A DNA stretch of 64,000 bases, taken from contig JAEUHZ010000008.1 in the NCBI GenBank assembly GCA_016795205.1, positions 1-64,000 on the forward strand, given 5' to 3'. The stretch comes from Planctomycetota bacterium. GTDB lineage: Bacteria > Planctomycetota > UBA1135 > GCA-002686595. The position numbers and the translations under genes were made by a program. Below the pieces are notes generated by a model. The model worked only from the letters and a program-made list of their open reading frames with translations, ran no database searches and had not been told where the DNA came from. Below are positions 26,386 through 35,038 of this stretch, piece by piece; the stretch's first letter is position 1; every line of letters begins with the position of its first letter.

Positions 26386-28998
26386 ATGCCGCCGATCCGC
26401 CGCCTGACCGCCTGTGCCCTCGTCACGACCGCCTTCGTCACCGCCGCGGTGGCCCACGATGGGGACCAGAAGCTGCTCGACAAGCAGCCCGCCTACCAGG
26501 GGCCGGGCTGGCGCAACGCGCTGAAGCGGCAGTTCGCCGCGGGCGGCGGGCAGCAGCAGTTGGGCCTCGGCGACCAGTTCGCGCGCAGCAACGTCACGCT
26601 GTTCGCGTGGATGCCACTCTCCGACTTCGGCGTCGGCTCGGGCGGCAACGGCAACTCGTGCTTCGGGTACGTGTCGCCGTCGGGTCGCGAGTACGCCCTG
26701 TTCGGCCACTCGAACGGCACGGCGGTCGTCGAGATCACGACCCCCGGCAACCCTGTCCTGGTCGGCCAGATCGCCGGGCCGCAGAGCCTGTGGCGCGACG
26801 TGCGCGTGTTCCAGCACTACGCCTACGCCGGTTCCGAGGGCGGCGGGGGGATCCAGGTCATCGATCTCTCGAACGTCGACAACGGCGCCGTGTCGCTCGC
26901 GAACACGATCACGACCGGCGGCAGCACGGCCACGCACACGCTGGAGGTCGATGTCGCCTCGGGTCGCCTGTACCGCGCCGGTGGCGGCGGCAACGGGCTG
27001 CGCATCTACGACCTGAACGCGAACCCCGCGAGCCCGGCCTACCTCGGCGCCTGGCCCGACCGCTACGTCCACGAGACGCAGGTCGTGACCTACCCGACGG
27101 GCGGACCCGGCGGCGGCCCGCGCCAGCTCGCGATCTGCTGTGGCGGCCTCGGCAGCGGCTACACGGACACGGGCATCGACATCGTCGACGTCACGAACGG
27201 CGCCGCGCCGGCGCACCTGCTCCACGTCGGCTACGCGCAATCGAACTACTCGCACCAGGCCTGGCTGTCCCCGAACCGCCAGTACCTGTTCCACAACGAC
27301 GAGGTCGACGGACGGCCGTTCACGCGCGTGTTCAACGCCTCGAACCTGAACCAGCCCGTGCCGCAGCTCACCTACCTCGGCGAGTACCAGAACGGGATCA
27401 CGGTCGACCACAACCTCTACACGCTCGGCACGCGGGTGTTCCACGCGAACTACCGCAGCGGGCTGCGCGTCTTCGACTGGTCGAGCGGCGTCACGACGCC
27501 CACGCTCGTCGCCTGGTTCGACACCTACCCGGCCGACGACGCAGGCGGCTACAACGGCCTGTGGAACAACTACCCGTACTTCCCCAGCGGCGTCGTGATC
27601 GGCTCCGACATCGAGAGCGGCCTGTTCGTCTGGTGGGTCGGCGACCCGCAGCTCGGGTTCGTGTTCCCGCAGGGCTCGCCCTCGCAGCTCTCCCCCGCTG
27701 GTGAGACGCGCGTGATCGAGGTGCTCCAGAACACGCCGGCCTCGCTCCAGGCCGGTTCGCCCACGCTGTACTGGAGCGCGGGCGGCGCGTACACGGCGAT
27801 CCCGCTCGTGCACCTGGGCGGCGACCGCTACGCCGCGGCGTTCCCCCCGGCGGCTTGCGGGACGAGCGTCAGCTACTACGTGGCCGCGACGTCGGTGAAC
27901 GGCATCGTCTGGACCGCGCCCGAGGGCGCGCCCTCCACGAGCTACTCCGCGACCGCGGCCTTCGGCTCGACCCCGGTGGCCTCCGCCGATTTCGAGGCCT
28001 CGACCGCGGGCTTCGTGCGCGACACCGCCGGTGACACGGCCAGCGGCGGACTGTGGACGCGCGCCAACCCGATCGGCACCGAGGCGCAGCCCGAGGACGA
28101 CCACACGCCCGTGCCGGGCGTGAACTGCTGGTTCACCGGCCAAGGCACGGCCGGCGGCAGCATCGGGGCGGCCGACGTGGACAACGGCCGAACGACGCTG
28201 CTCTCGGCGACCTACGCTCTGGCGACGCGACCGAACGCGGTCGTCTCCTACTGGCGCTGGTACGTGAACGACGGGAACTCGGCCGTCGACGACAGCTTCC
28301 GCGTCGACGTGTCGAACGACGGCGGAACGAACTGGGTCAACGTCGAGACGCTCGGTCCCGGTCATCCCCAAGCCTCGGGCGGCTGGTACCGCCACGAGTT
28401 CCGCGTCGCGGACCACGTCCCGCCCACGAACTCCGTGCGCGTGCGCTTCGTGGCCGAAGACCTCGGGACCGGCTCGATCGTCGAGGCGGCGCTCGACGAC
28501 TTCGCGATCGAGGACCCGACCTGCACCGGCTTCCAGCCCTTCTGCTCCGGCGACGGCACGGCCGGCGGCTGCCCGTGCGGCAACACGGGCGCGGCGGGCG
28601 CGGGCTGCGCGAACTCGACGGGCGCGAGCGGCCTGCTCGTCGGCGCCGGGCAGGCGAGCGTCGGCGCGGACACGTTCACGCTCTCCGCCACGGGCTTGCC
28701 CGCGGCGGTCTCCGTGCTCTTCTTCCAAGGCACGAGCGCCCAGAACGGCGGACTCGGCAGCGCGTTCGGCGACGGCCTGCTCTGCGCCGGCGGAGCGGTG
28801 ATCCGCCTCGGGACAGAGCTCACGTCGGGCGGGGCGACGAGCTACCCGCAGGGCGGCGACCTGCCGGTCAGCGTGCGCGGCGGCGTCTCCGCCGGCGCCA
28901 CGCGGACGTACCAGGCCTGGTACCGCAACACGGCCAGCTTCTGCACCGCGGACACGTTCAACCTGACGAACGGCGTTGCCGTGGTCTGGGGCGGCTGA
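26386..28998 (+). CDS. Choice-of-anchor B beta-propeller protein with planctomycete C-terminal module
   Basis: A protein of 870 residues with a signal peptide (ACALVTTAFVTAAVA). Residues 30-430 match choice-of-anchor B proteins: ALFGHSNGTAVVEITTPGNP, VFQHYAYAGSEGGGGIQVID, THTLEVDVASGRLYRAGG, YSHQAWLSPNRQYLFHNDE, and a LVIP-like ending in GLFVWWVGDPQ. A jelly-roll-like region (SYWRWYVNDGN) follows. The C-terminal module begins near residue 718 (CPCGNTG, FGDGLLCAGGAVIRLG, FNLTNGVAVVW). GGAAGGA lies about 20 nt upstream of the ATG. Probably exported and surface-associated. Confidence 0.88.
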   Translation: MPPIRRLTACALVTTAFVTAAVAHDGDQKLLDKQPAYQGPGWRNALKRQFAAGGGQQQLGLGDQFARSNVTLFAWMPLSDFGVGSGGNGNSCFGYVSPSGREYALFGHSNGTAVVEITTPGNPVLVGQIAGPQSLWRDVRVFQHYAYAGSEGGGGIQVIDLSNVDNGAVSLANTITTGGSTATHTLEVDVASGRLYRAGGGGNGLRIYDLNANPASPAYLGAWPDRYVHETQVVTYPTGGPGGGPRQLAICCGGLGSGYTDTGIDIVDVTNGAAPAHLLHVGYAQSNYSHQAWLSPNRQYLFHNDEVDGRPFTRVFNASNLNQPVPQLTYLGEYQNGITVDHNLYTLGTRVFHANYRSGLRVFDWSSGVTTPTLVAWFDTYPADDAGGYNGLWNNYPYFPSGVVIGSDIESGLFVWWVGDPQLGFVFPQGSPSQLSPAGETRVIEVLQNTPASLQAGSPTLYWSAGGAYTAIPLVHLGGDRYAAAFPPAACGTSVSYYVAATSVNGIVWTAPEGAPSTSYSATAAFGSTPVASADFEASTAGFVRDTAGDTASGGLWTRANPIGTEAQPEDDHTPVPGVNCWFTGQGTAGGSIGAADVDNGRTTLLSATYALATRPNAVVSYWRWYVNDGNSAVDDSFRVDVSNDGGTNWVNVETLGPGHPQASGGWYRHEFRVADHVPPTNSVRVRFVAEDLGTGSIVEAALDDFAIEDPTCTGFQPFCSGDGTAGGCPCGNTGAAGAGCANSTGASGLLVGAGQASVGADTFTLSATGLPAAVSVLFFQGTSAQNGGLGSAFGDGLLCAGGAVIRLGTELTSGGATSYPQGGDLPVSVRGGVSAGATRTYQAWYRNTASFCTADTFNLTNGVAVVWGG

Positions 28999-29045
28999 CG
29001 CGGGGCGAGGCGGCGGTTCGGGTTCCGTTCGGGTAAGCTGGCGGC

Positions 29046-30362
29046 ATGGCCGCCGCGCGGGTGATCCTGCACCTCGACATCGACGCGTTCCTCGCGTCCG
29101 TCGAGGTCGCGCTCCATCCCGAGCTGCGCGGCCGGCCGGTGGTCGTGGGCGGGCTGCCGACGGACAGGAACCTGGTCATGTCCTGCTCCTACGAGGCGCG
29201 CGCGCGCGGCGTGCGGCCGGGGATGCTGCTCGCCGAGGCCGCGCGGCTCTGTCCGGAGGCCGCGTTCCGACGTGGCGACGCCCAGGCGGCGAACGCCCTG
29301 CGCGAGCGCGTCGTCGAGCTCGTGCTCGAGACGACGCCGCTCGTCGAGGTCACCTCGATCGACGACCTGTACGCCGACCTCACCGGCACCGAGCGCGCGC
29401 TGGGCCTGCCCATCGACGTCGCGGCGGGCCTGCGCGCGCGGATCCGCGCACGGGTCGGCGTGCCGGTCACGATCGGCCTGGGCTCGTCGCGCACCCTGGC
29501 GCGGCTCGCGGGCAAGGTCGCGAAGCCGGGCGGCGTGGCATGGATCCTTCCCGGGTACGAGCGCGCGTTCCTCGCGCTCGTGCCGGTCGCGCACCTGCCT
29601 GGATGCGGCCACCAAGCCGGCCGGCTGCTCGAGCGCTTCGGCGTGCGCACGGTCGGCGAGCTGGCGCTCGCCTCGCGCGAGGCGCTCTTCACGAGCTTCG
29701 GCGCGCACGGGCTCGTGCTCCACGACCGCGCGCGCGGCATCGATCGCGATCCGGTCGAGCCGAGCATCACGCTCGCCGCGGACGGCACGCGGACGCCACG
29801 CGCCCCGCGCTCGATCCGCCGCGAGGGCACGTTCGAGCCCGAGGAAGCCCGGCGCGAGATCGTGGCCGCGATGCTCGCATACCTCGTCGAGCGCGCCGCG
29901 CACCGCCTGCGCGCGCACCACGTCCGCGCGCGCACGCTCGTCGTCCGGATCCAGCACGTCGACACGCGCAGCGCGGCGGCGATCGCGCGCGCCGCGGACC
30001 CCGAGCCGCCGTTCGCCGAGCAGCGCACCAAGCTCGACCCGCCGACGGATTCGACCGCGGAGCTCCTGGCGCGCGCGCAGCAGCTCCTCGGCGCGCTGCC
30101 GCGCCGCCGCGCGCTCGTGAAGCGCGTCGGACTCACGCTGGAGCAGCTCGAGCCGGCGCACGGCTGGCAACGCCACCTCCTCGAGGACGACGGCCGCGAA
30201 GCGCGCGCCGACCGCGAACGCCGCCTCGACGCCGCGCTGGACGTCGTGCGCGCACGCCATGGATTCGGCCGCATCCTGCGCGGCGCGAGCTTGCCGCTCG
30301 CTGCGACGCATCCCTTGGAACCGGACGGCTTCCGCCTGCGGACGCCGTCGCTGAACCAGTGA
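29046..30362 (+). CDS. dinB: Y-family DNA polymerase (Pol IV-like)
   Basis: A protein of 438 residues. The palm motif LHLDIDAFLASVEVALHP begins 8 residues in. The fingers motif is SCSYEARARGVRPGML. The second catalytic motif reads TSIDDLYADL, where most family members have SIDE, so the second acidic residue is Asp instead of Glu. The thumb region has ITIGLGSSRTLARLAGK-like VTIGLGSSRTLARLAGK, and GCGHQAGRLLERFGVRTVGEL is the helix-hairpin-helix. It would copy damaged DNA with low fidelity. Activity may be altered by the substitution. No SOS box was identified. Confidence 0.85.
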   Translation: MAAARVILHLDIDAFLASVEVALHPELRGRPVVVGGLPTDRNLVMSCSYEARARGVRPGMLLAEAARLCPEAAFRRGDAQAANALRERVVELVLETTPLVEVTSIDDLYADLTGTERALGLPIDVAAGLRARIRARVGVPVTIGLGSSRTLARLAGKVAKPGGVAWILPGYERAFLALVPVAHLPGCGHQAGRLLERFGVRTVGELALASREALFTSFGAHGLVLHDRARGIDRDPVEPSITLAADGTRTPRAPRSIRREGTFEPEEARREIVAAMLAYLVERAAHRLRAHHVRARTLVVRIQHVDTRSAAAIARAADPEPPFAEQRTKLDPPTDSTAELLARAQQLLGALPRRRALVKRVGLTLEQLEPAHGWQRHLLEDDGREARADRERRLDAALDVVRARHGFGRILRGASLPLAATHPLEPDGFRLRTPSLNQ

Positions 30363-30882
30363 CGGCGGCGAGCGCCGGAGAGGCGCGGAGGCCGCTGCGG
30401 CCCGCTGGCGGCGCAGCCTGAGGCCGGAAAGAACGCGGGCCGCACGGCGTGTGCCGTCCGGCCCGGTCTCTGCCATCTTCGTCTCGTCGGCGTGCTGGAT
30501 CGTGGGAGCGAGTCGAGCTCGCCGCCGCCTGCCCGCGGCGGCGAGCCCTGGGTTCGGAGCCGGGCTCGGCTCGACCCCGGGGAACCGGAAGGTCGGCCGC
30601 GCGCGTTCCGTCCGTCGCCCCGGGATCCTCCAGGGCGGCGGATTCCACGGGTCCTCCCGGAGCGACCGCCAGATTGCCCCCCTGTTGGCCGCTCCGGTCG
30701 GACTCGTGTGGGAAGCAAGTTCGCACAGGCAAGTGATGCGAGCCTGAAATCCGCATGAAAACGGCTTCATACCGAGGAAGGACCGCGCGACCGGGCCGAT
30801 GGGCGGGGGTAGCGCGGAAGCGAGCAGGCGGTGGGCACACCCCGCGCGGCGGGCGTAGGCTTCTGAGGAGGAACTCAGGTCG
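30363..30882. other. 520-base intergenic region upstream of the two-component operon
   Basis: No plausible gene on either strand. Its last 150 bases are less GC-rich and hold the direct repeat noted at 30745-30766 and a strong Shine-Dalgarno (GAGGAGGA at 30865-30872) 10 nt before the response regulator ATG. The left part is featureless high-GC sequence. Confidence 0.5.
30745..30766 (+). promoter_or_regulatory. Possible OmpR-type tandem binding site
   Basis: Two adjacent 11-base units, TGAAATCCGCA and TGAAAACGGCT, share TGAAA plus C.GC spacing. An 11-base direct repeat is the usual footprint for OmpR/PhoB-family dimers, and the element lies 117 nt upstream of an OmpR-family regulator. ATGAA and TTCAT around 30755-30770 also form a short inverted repeat. 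Autoregulation is an inference. Confidence 0.35.
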
Positions 30883-31563
30883 ATGCGGATCCTGGTGATC
30901 GAGGACAACCCCCGGATGGCGGGGGCCATCCAGCGCGGGCTCGCGGAGCACGGCTACGTCGTCGACGTGGCGCACACCGGCTTCGAGGGCGAGGAGCGCT
31001 GCGCCGACGGGCAGTACGACGCGATCCTGCTCGACCTCATGCTGCCCGACCGCGACGGGGTCGAGGTGTGCAAGAACCTGCGGCGCCGCGGCGTGCGGAC
31101 CCCGCTGCTCATGCTGACCGCGCTGTCGGGCACCCAGGAGAAGATCGTGGGGCTCGACGCCGGCGCGGACGACTACCTCGCGAAGCCCTTCGAGTTCGAG
31201 GAGCTCGTGGCACGCGTCCGCGCGCTGCTGCGCCGCGGCAGCGCCAGCGAGTCGCGCACGCTGCGCTACGAGGGTTTGGAGCTCGACCTCGGCAAGCGTT
31301 CCTGCACGCGCGACGGACAGAAGATCAAGCTGACGCCCAAGGAGTTCGCGCTGCTCGAGTTCCTGATGCGCAACCCGAACAAGGTCCTGCCGCGCATGAC
31401 GATCGTCGAGAAGGTCTGGGACATGAGCTACGAGCCCGCCAGCAACGTGATCGACGTGTACATCAGCCAGCTCAGGAAGAAGATCGACCGCGACCACGAG
31501 CAGTCGCTGATCCACACCGTCGTGTCGGCCGGCTACCGGTTCGGCGTGGCCGAGCACGTCTGA
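30883..31563 (+). CDS. OmpR/PhoB-family response regulator
   Basis: A protein of 226 residues. The receiver domain covers residues 1-118 with the acidic pair at E7-D8, phospho-acceptor D51 (ILLDLMLPDRDG), and the lysine in YLAKPF. The C-terminal winged helix has KLTPKEFALLEFLMRNPNKV and NVIDVYISQLRKKID. The length and order match CusR/PhoP-type regulators. A strong GAGGAGGA ribosome binding site sits 10 nt upstream. The partner kinase begins 22 nt after the stop, so the pair is one operon. Confidence 0.93.
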   Translation: MRILVIEDNPRMAGAIQRGLAEHGYVVDVAHTGFEGEERCADGQYDAILLDLMLPDRDGVEVCKNLRRRGVRTPLLMLTALSGTQEKIVGLDAGADDYLAKPFEFEELVARVRALLRRGSASESRTLRYEGLELDLGKRSCTRDGQKIKLTPKEFALLEFLMRNPNKVLPRMTIVEKVWDMSYEPASNVIDVYISQLRKKIDRDHEQSLIHTVVSAGYRFGVAEHV

Positions 31564-31585
31564 GCGCGGGGCCGCGGAGCAACCC

Positions 31586-33052
31586 TTGCCGCGCCAGGAA
31601 CACGCGCCGCGGAAGGGCTGGGCCCTGCGCGCGCCCTCCCTCCCGCTGCGGCTCAAGTTCACGCTCGGATCCCTGGTCGTCTTCCTGATCGTCTATCTGG
31701 CGACGTCGGGAACCTGGTTCCTGGCCCAGGACGCGCTGGCCGAGAGCGAGCACGAGCGCCGGCTCCGGGACGACGCCTTGGCGGTGGCCGACCGGGTCGT
31801 GCGCGAGACGCTCGGCGAGATCGACGGCGACCTGCCGCGGCGCATCCGCGCCGAGCTGGAGCGCGGCACCGAGTTCGACGGCGTGCAGGTGCTGCTGCGC
31901 GACGACGAGGGCCGCGTCCGCGGTTTCTCCGGCGACCCGGCCTACGACATCGCGGACGTGCCCGCGCCGGATCCGGCGCGGGCGGAGGGCATCATGCGCG
32001 TCGAGGTCGGACTGCCCGATGGCTCGCGCCTCCCGCTCAAGAGCGTCGCGCGCCGCTACCCGGCCGAGACCGGCGCGCGCTACTGGATCCAGCTCGTCGC
32101 CCCGCCCGTCAGCGGTCTCCGGCGTGACTCGATCGCGCCCTACTTCCTGATCGGCGTCCCGATCGGCGTCATCGCGGCCGCGGCCATGGCCTGGGTCATG
32201 GCCGGACGCCTGGTGCGCCCGCTGCAGCGCATGGCCACGGCGGCGCGCGCCGTGTCCCCCACGAACCTGCGCGGGCGCATCGACGTCGAGCCGGGCGACT
32301 CCGAGATCGCGCGCCTCCAGCAAGAGTGGAACGACGCGCTGGAGCGCGTCGAACGCGGCTACCGCGCGCAGGGCATGTTCCTCTCGAACGTCAGCCACGA
32401 GCTGAAGACCCCGATCGCCGTGCTGCTCTCGCAGGCCCAGGTGCTGCGGCAGGGCGCCGCGCCCGAGGAGCTGGCCCATTTCGCGGGCAACGTCGAGGAG
32501 GAGATGCGCACGATGGGGCGTCTCGTCGAGAGCCTCCTCTTGCTCGCGCGCGTCGAGCACGGCAAGGAGCTCGTGCGCCGCGAGAACGTGTCCGTGAACG
32601 AGGTCGTCCTGGAGGCCGCCGAGCGCACCAGCGAGCTGGCCAAGAGCCTGGACGTGCCGCTCGTCACGAACCTGCACCTGCCGGCGGACGGCGAGCCCGA
32701 GCCCGAACTCGTGGGCGATCCCGAGCTGCTGCGCACGATGGTCGAGAACCTGGTGCGCAACGCGCTGCGTTTCTCGGGAGCCGGCGACCCGGTCGACCTG
32801 CGGGTGGCCTGCGGCCGCGGCGAGGCGTCGATCCGCGTGCGCGACCGCGGCCCGGGCATCCCGCGCGACCACATCGAGCGGATCTTCGAGCGCTTCTACC
32901 AGGTGCCCGGCGAGGGCTCGAAGCAGCGCGGCACCGGCCTCGGCCTGGCGATCGCGCGCAGCGTGGCCGAGCTCCACCGCGGGGTGATCGCCGTGCGCAA
33001 CCTCGAGGACCGGGGCTGCGAGTTCGAGGTCCGGCTGCCGCTCGTGCGCTGA
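31586..33052 (+). CDS. Sensor histidine kinase (HAMP-HisKA-HATPase)
   Basis: A protein of 488 residues. Helix 1 is SLVVFLIVYLATSGTWFL, a sensor region of about 130 residues follows, and helix 2 is PYFLIGVPIGVIAAAAMAWV. A HAMP segment (RLVRPLQRMATAARAVSPTN) leads into HisKA with the phosphorylated histidine in NVSHELKTPIAVL. The ATPase domain shows NLVRNALRFS, DRGPGIP and GTGLGLAIARSVAELH. The start is TTG at 31586, the only start codon before the first helix. It should phosphorylate the preceding regulator. The signal sensed is unknown. Confidence 0.92.
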   Translation: MPRQEHAPRKGWALRAPSLPLRLKFTLGSLVVFLIVYLATSGTWFLAQDALAESEHERRLRDDALAVADRVVRETLGEIDGDLPRRIRAELERGTEFDGVQVLLRDDEGRVRGFSGDPAYDIADVPAPDPARAEGIMRVEVGLPDGSRLPLKSVARRYPAETGARYWIQLVAPPVSGLRRDSIAPYFLIGVPIGVIAAAAMAWVMAGRLVRPLQRMATAARAVSPTNLRGRIDVEPGDSEIARLQQEWNDALERVERGYRAQGMFLSNVSHELKTPIAVLLSQAQVLRQGAAPEELAHFAGNVEEEMRTMGRLVESLLLLARVEHGKELVRRENVSVNEVVLEAAERTSELAKSLDVPLVTNLHLPADGEPEPELVGDPELLRTMVENLVRNALRFSGAGDPVDLRVACGRGEASIRVRDRGPGIPRDHIERIFERFYQVPGEGSKQRGTGLGLAIARSVAELHRGVIAVRNLEDRGCEFEVRLPLVR

Positions 33053-33142
33053 GCGGGCCGGGACCTGGAAGTCCTTTCCCGCTTTCGGCACCGGCGCTCG
33101 CGCGGTCTCAGGCATTTCCTTCCGGCCGTCGATCCGAGAGGC

Positions 33143-35038
33143 ATGCACCCGGAGAACGCTTCCCTGCCGGCCGGCGGCCCGGCCCTCTCGGTCGTCGTGC
33201 CGACCTACGGGCGCCCGGAGACCCTGGCGCGGCTCCTTGCGGCCATCGACGGCCAGACGCTCGCGCCCGAGCGCTTCGAGGTCGTCGTCGTCGACGACGG
33301 CACCGAGCCGCCGATCGCGCTCGACCCCGGCCGGCACGCCTACGCGCTCCGGCTCCTGCGGCAGTCGAACGCCGGGCCGGGAGCGGCCCGCAACCTGGCC
33401 TTCGAGCACGCGCGCGCGCCGCTGGTCCTGATCCTGAACGACGACGCGGTGCCGGCCCCCGGGCTCTTCGCGGGCCACCTCGCGGCCCAGGCCAGCGCCC
33501 CCCCGCGCACGGCGATCCTGGGCGCCTTCCCGTTCACGGCGCGCTCGCTGCGCTCGCCCTTCGTGCGCCTCCTGGCGCAGACCTCGCTGCTCTTCGACTA
33601 CGTGCGGATGAAGGACCGCCAGCTCTACGGCTGGCAGTGCTTCTGGACCTGCAACATCAGCCTGCCGCTCGCCGTCCTGCGCCAGGTCGGCGGCTTCGAT
33701 GGCGCGCGGTTCCGCGAGGCGATCTGCGAGGACGTCGAGCTGGGCTACCGCCTGGAGCAGCTCGGCTGGCGCGTGCAGTACCGCGCCGACCTGGTGTGTG
33801 AGCACGAGCACGTCGTCACGCCGCGCGCCTACTTCCGGCGCGCGGTGCGCCTCGGGGCGAACTCGGCGCGCATCCACGCCAAGCACGGCGGCGCCGAGCT
33901 GTTCTCGATCTGGGGCACGCACGCGGGGCCCACGCCCAACTGGCGCGCCTCGGCGCAAGGCACGATCGAGGCCTTCCACGAGGTCCAGCAGCGCTTCGTC
34001 GAGCGCCTCGAGGCGCTCGAGGCGGCGCCCGCGGCGGCCCACTCGCCGGCTCAGACCAAGGAGCTGGCCGAGCTGACGCAGAAGCTCGGCTTGATCCCGC
34101 TGTACCGCGGCTGGATCGAGGAGCTCGAGGGCCGCGATCCCGCGCCGGTCATCGAGCACGGACCGGCCGAGGGGCGGCTGACCTCCGTGCTCGTCGTGTC
34201 CTACGACGCGCTCGACAAGACCAAGAACTGCCTGGAAGCCCTGCGCCGCACCACCGACCCGCGACACCCGATCGAGATCGTGGTCGTCGACAACGGTTCC
34301 CGGGACGGCAGCGCCGAGTGGCTCGCCGCGCAGCCGGACATCGTCCTGCTCCACAACGCCGCCAACGAGGGCGCGCCGCGCGCCCGCAACCAGGCGCTGG
34401 CACGCGCGCGCGGCGAGTATCTCGTGTTCCTCGACAACGACGTGGTCGTGACCCAGGGCTGGCTCGGCCGGCTGCTCTACCACGCCGAGGTCGACGCGCA
34501 GAGCGGCTGCGTCGGCCCCGTGACGAACCGTGCCGGCCACAACCAGGAGGTCCCCTGGGAAGGGTCGCGCTCGCTGGCCGAGCTGGAGCGCTGCTCCGAG
34601 GAGCGCGCCATCGCGCAGCGGCGCAAGTTCCGGTTCCAGACGCTGATGACGTCGTTCTGCATGCTCGTGCGACGCGCCGTCGTCGACGAGATCGGCGGCT
34701 TCGACGAGCGCTTCTCGCCCTGGGGCTTCGAGGACGACGACTTCAGCATGCGCGCGGCACTGGCCGGCTTCCGCAACCGCGTCGCGCTCGACGTGTTCGT
34801 GCGCCACGACCACTACGGCGGGCAGAAGGCCCAGGTCCACAACGAGCTCCTGGCGCGCAATTGGTCGCAGTTCGCGCGGAAGTGGGCCGGGAACGCCGCG
34901 CTCCCCTACGGCGACTACGCCGCCCTGCAGCCCGCGATGCGCCGCGAGTTCGCGCGCGCCGAGTACCACGTGCCGGTCAGCGAGCCGGCCGCTCCCCTGC
35001 CTGCGGTCGGATCGGAACGGATGGAGGTCGGAACATGA
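33143..35038 (+). CDS. Tandem GT2 glycosyltransferase
   Basis: A protein of 631 residues with two GT-A family 2 domains. The first starts at residue 14 (LSVVVPTYGRPETLARLL, EVVVVDDGTEPP, VLILNDDAVPAPG) and includes the acceptor-side EDVELGYRLEQLGW. The second begins near residue 347 (SVLVVSYDALDKTKNCLEAL, EIVVVDNGSRDGSAEWL, YLVFLDNDVVVTQGW) with GFEDDDFSMRAALAGF. It likely adds sugars to a surface polysaccharide or glycoprotein. Its stop overlaps the next glycosyltransferase by 4 nt. Confidence 0.88.
   Translation: MHPENASLPAGGPALSVVVPTYGRPETLARLLAAIDGQTLAPERFEVVVVDDGTEPPIALDPGRHAYALRLLRQSNAGPGAARNLAFEHARAPLVLILNDDAVPAPGLFAGHLAAQASAPPRTAILGAFPFTARSLRSPFVRLLAQTSLLFDYVRMKDRQLYGWQCFWTCNISLPLAVLRQVGGFDGARFREAICEDVELGYRLEQLGWRVQYRADLVCEHEHVVTPRAYFRRAVRLGANSARIHAKHGGAELFSIWGTHAGPTPNWRASAQGTIEAFHEVQQRFVERLEALEAAPAAAHSPAQTKELAELTQKLGLIPLYRGWIEELEGRDPAPVIEHGPAEGRLTSVLVVSYDALDKTKNCLEALRRTTDPRHPIEIVVVDNGSRDGSAEWLAAQPDIVLLHNAANEGAPRARNQALARARGEYLVFLDNDVVVTQGWLGRLLYHAEVDAQSGCVGPVTNRAGHNQEVPWEGSRSLAELERCSEERAIAQRRKFRFQTLMTSFCMLVRRAVVDEIGGFDERFSPWGFEDDDFSMRAALAGFRNRVALDVFVRHDHYGGQKAQVHNELLARNWSQFARKWAGNAALPYGDYAALQPAMRREFARAEYHVPVSEPAAPLPAVGSERMEVGT

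Noticed and set aside
22216-28728. A 2170-codon open frame on the minus strand
   Set aside because: Only its last 491 codons are a real protein (rlmD). The rest is antisense to trmL, the M61 peptidase and the anchor-B protein; long stop-free antisense frames are common in such GC-rich DNA.
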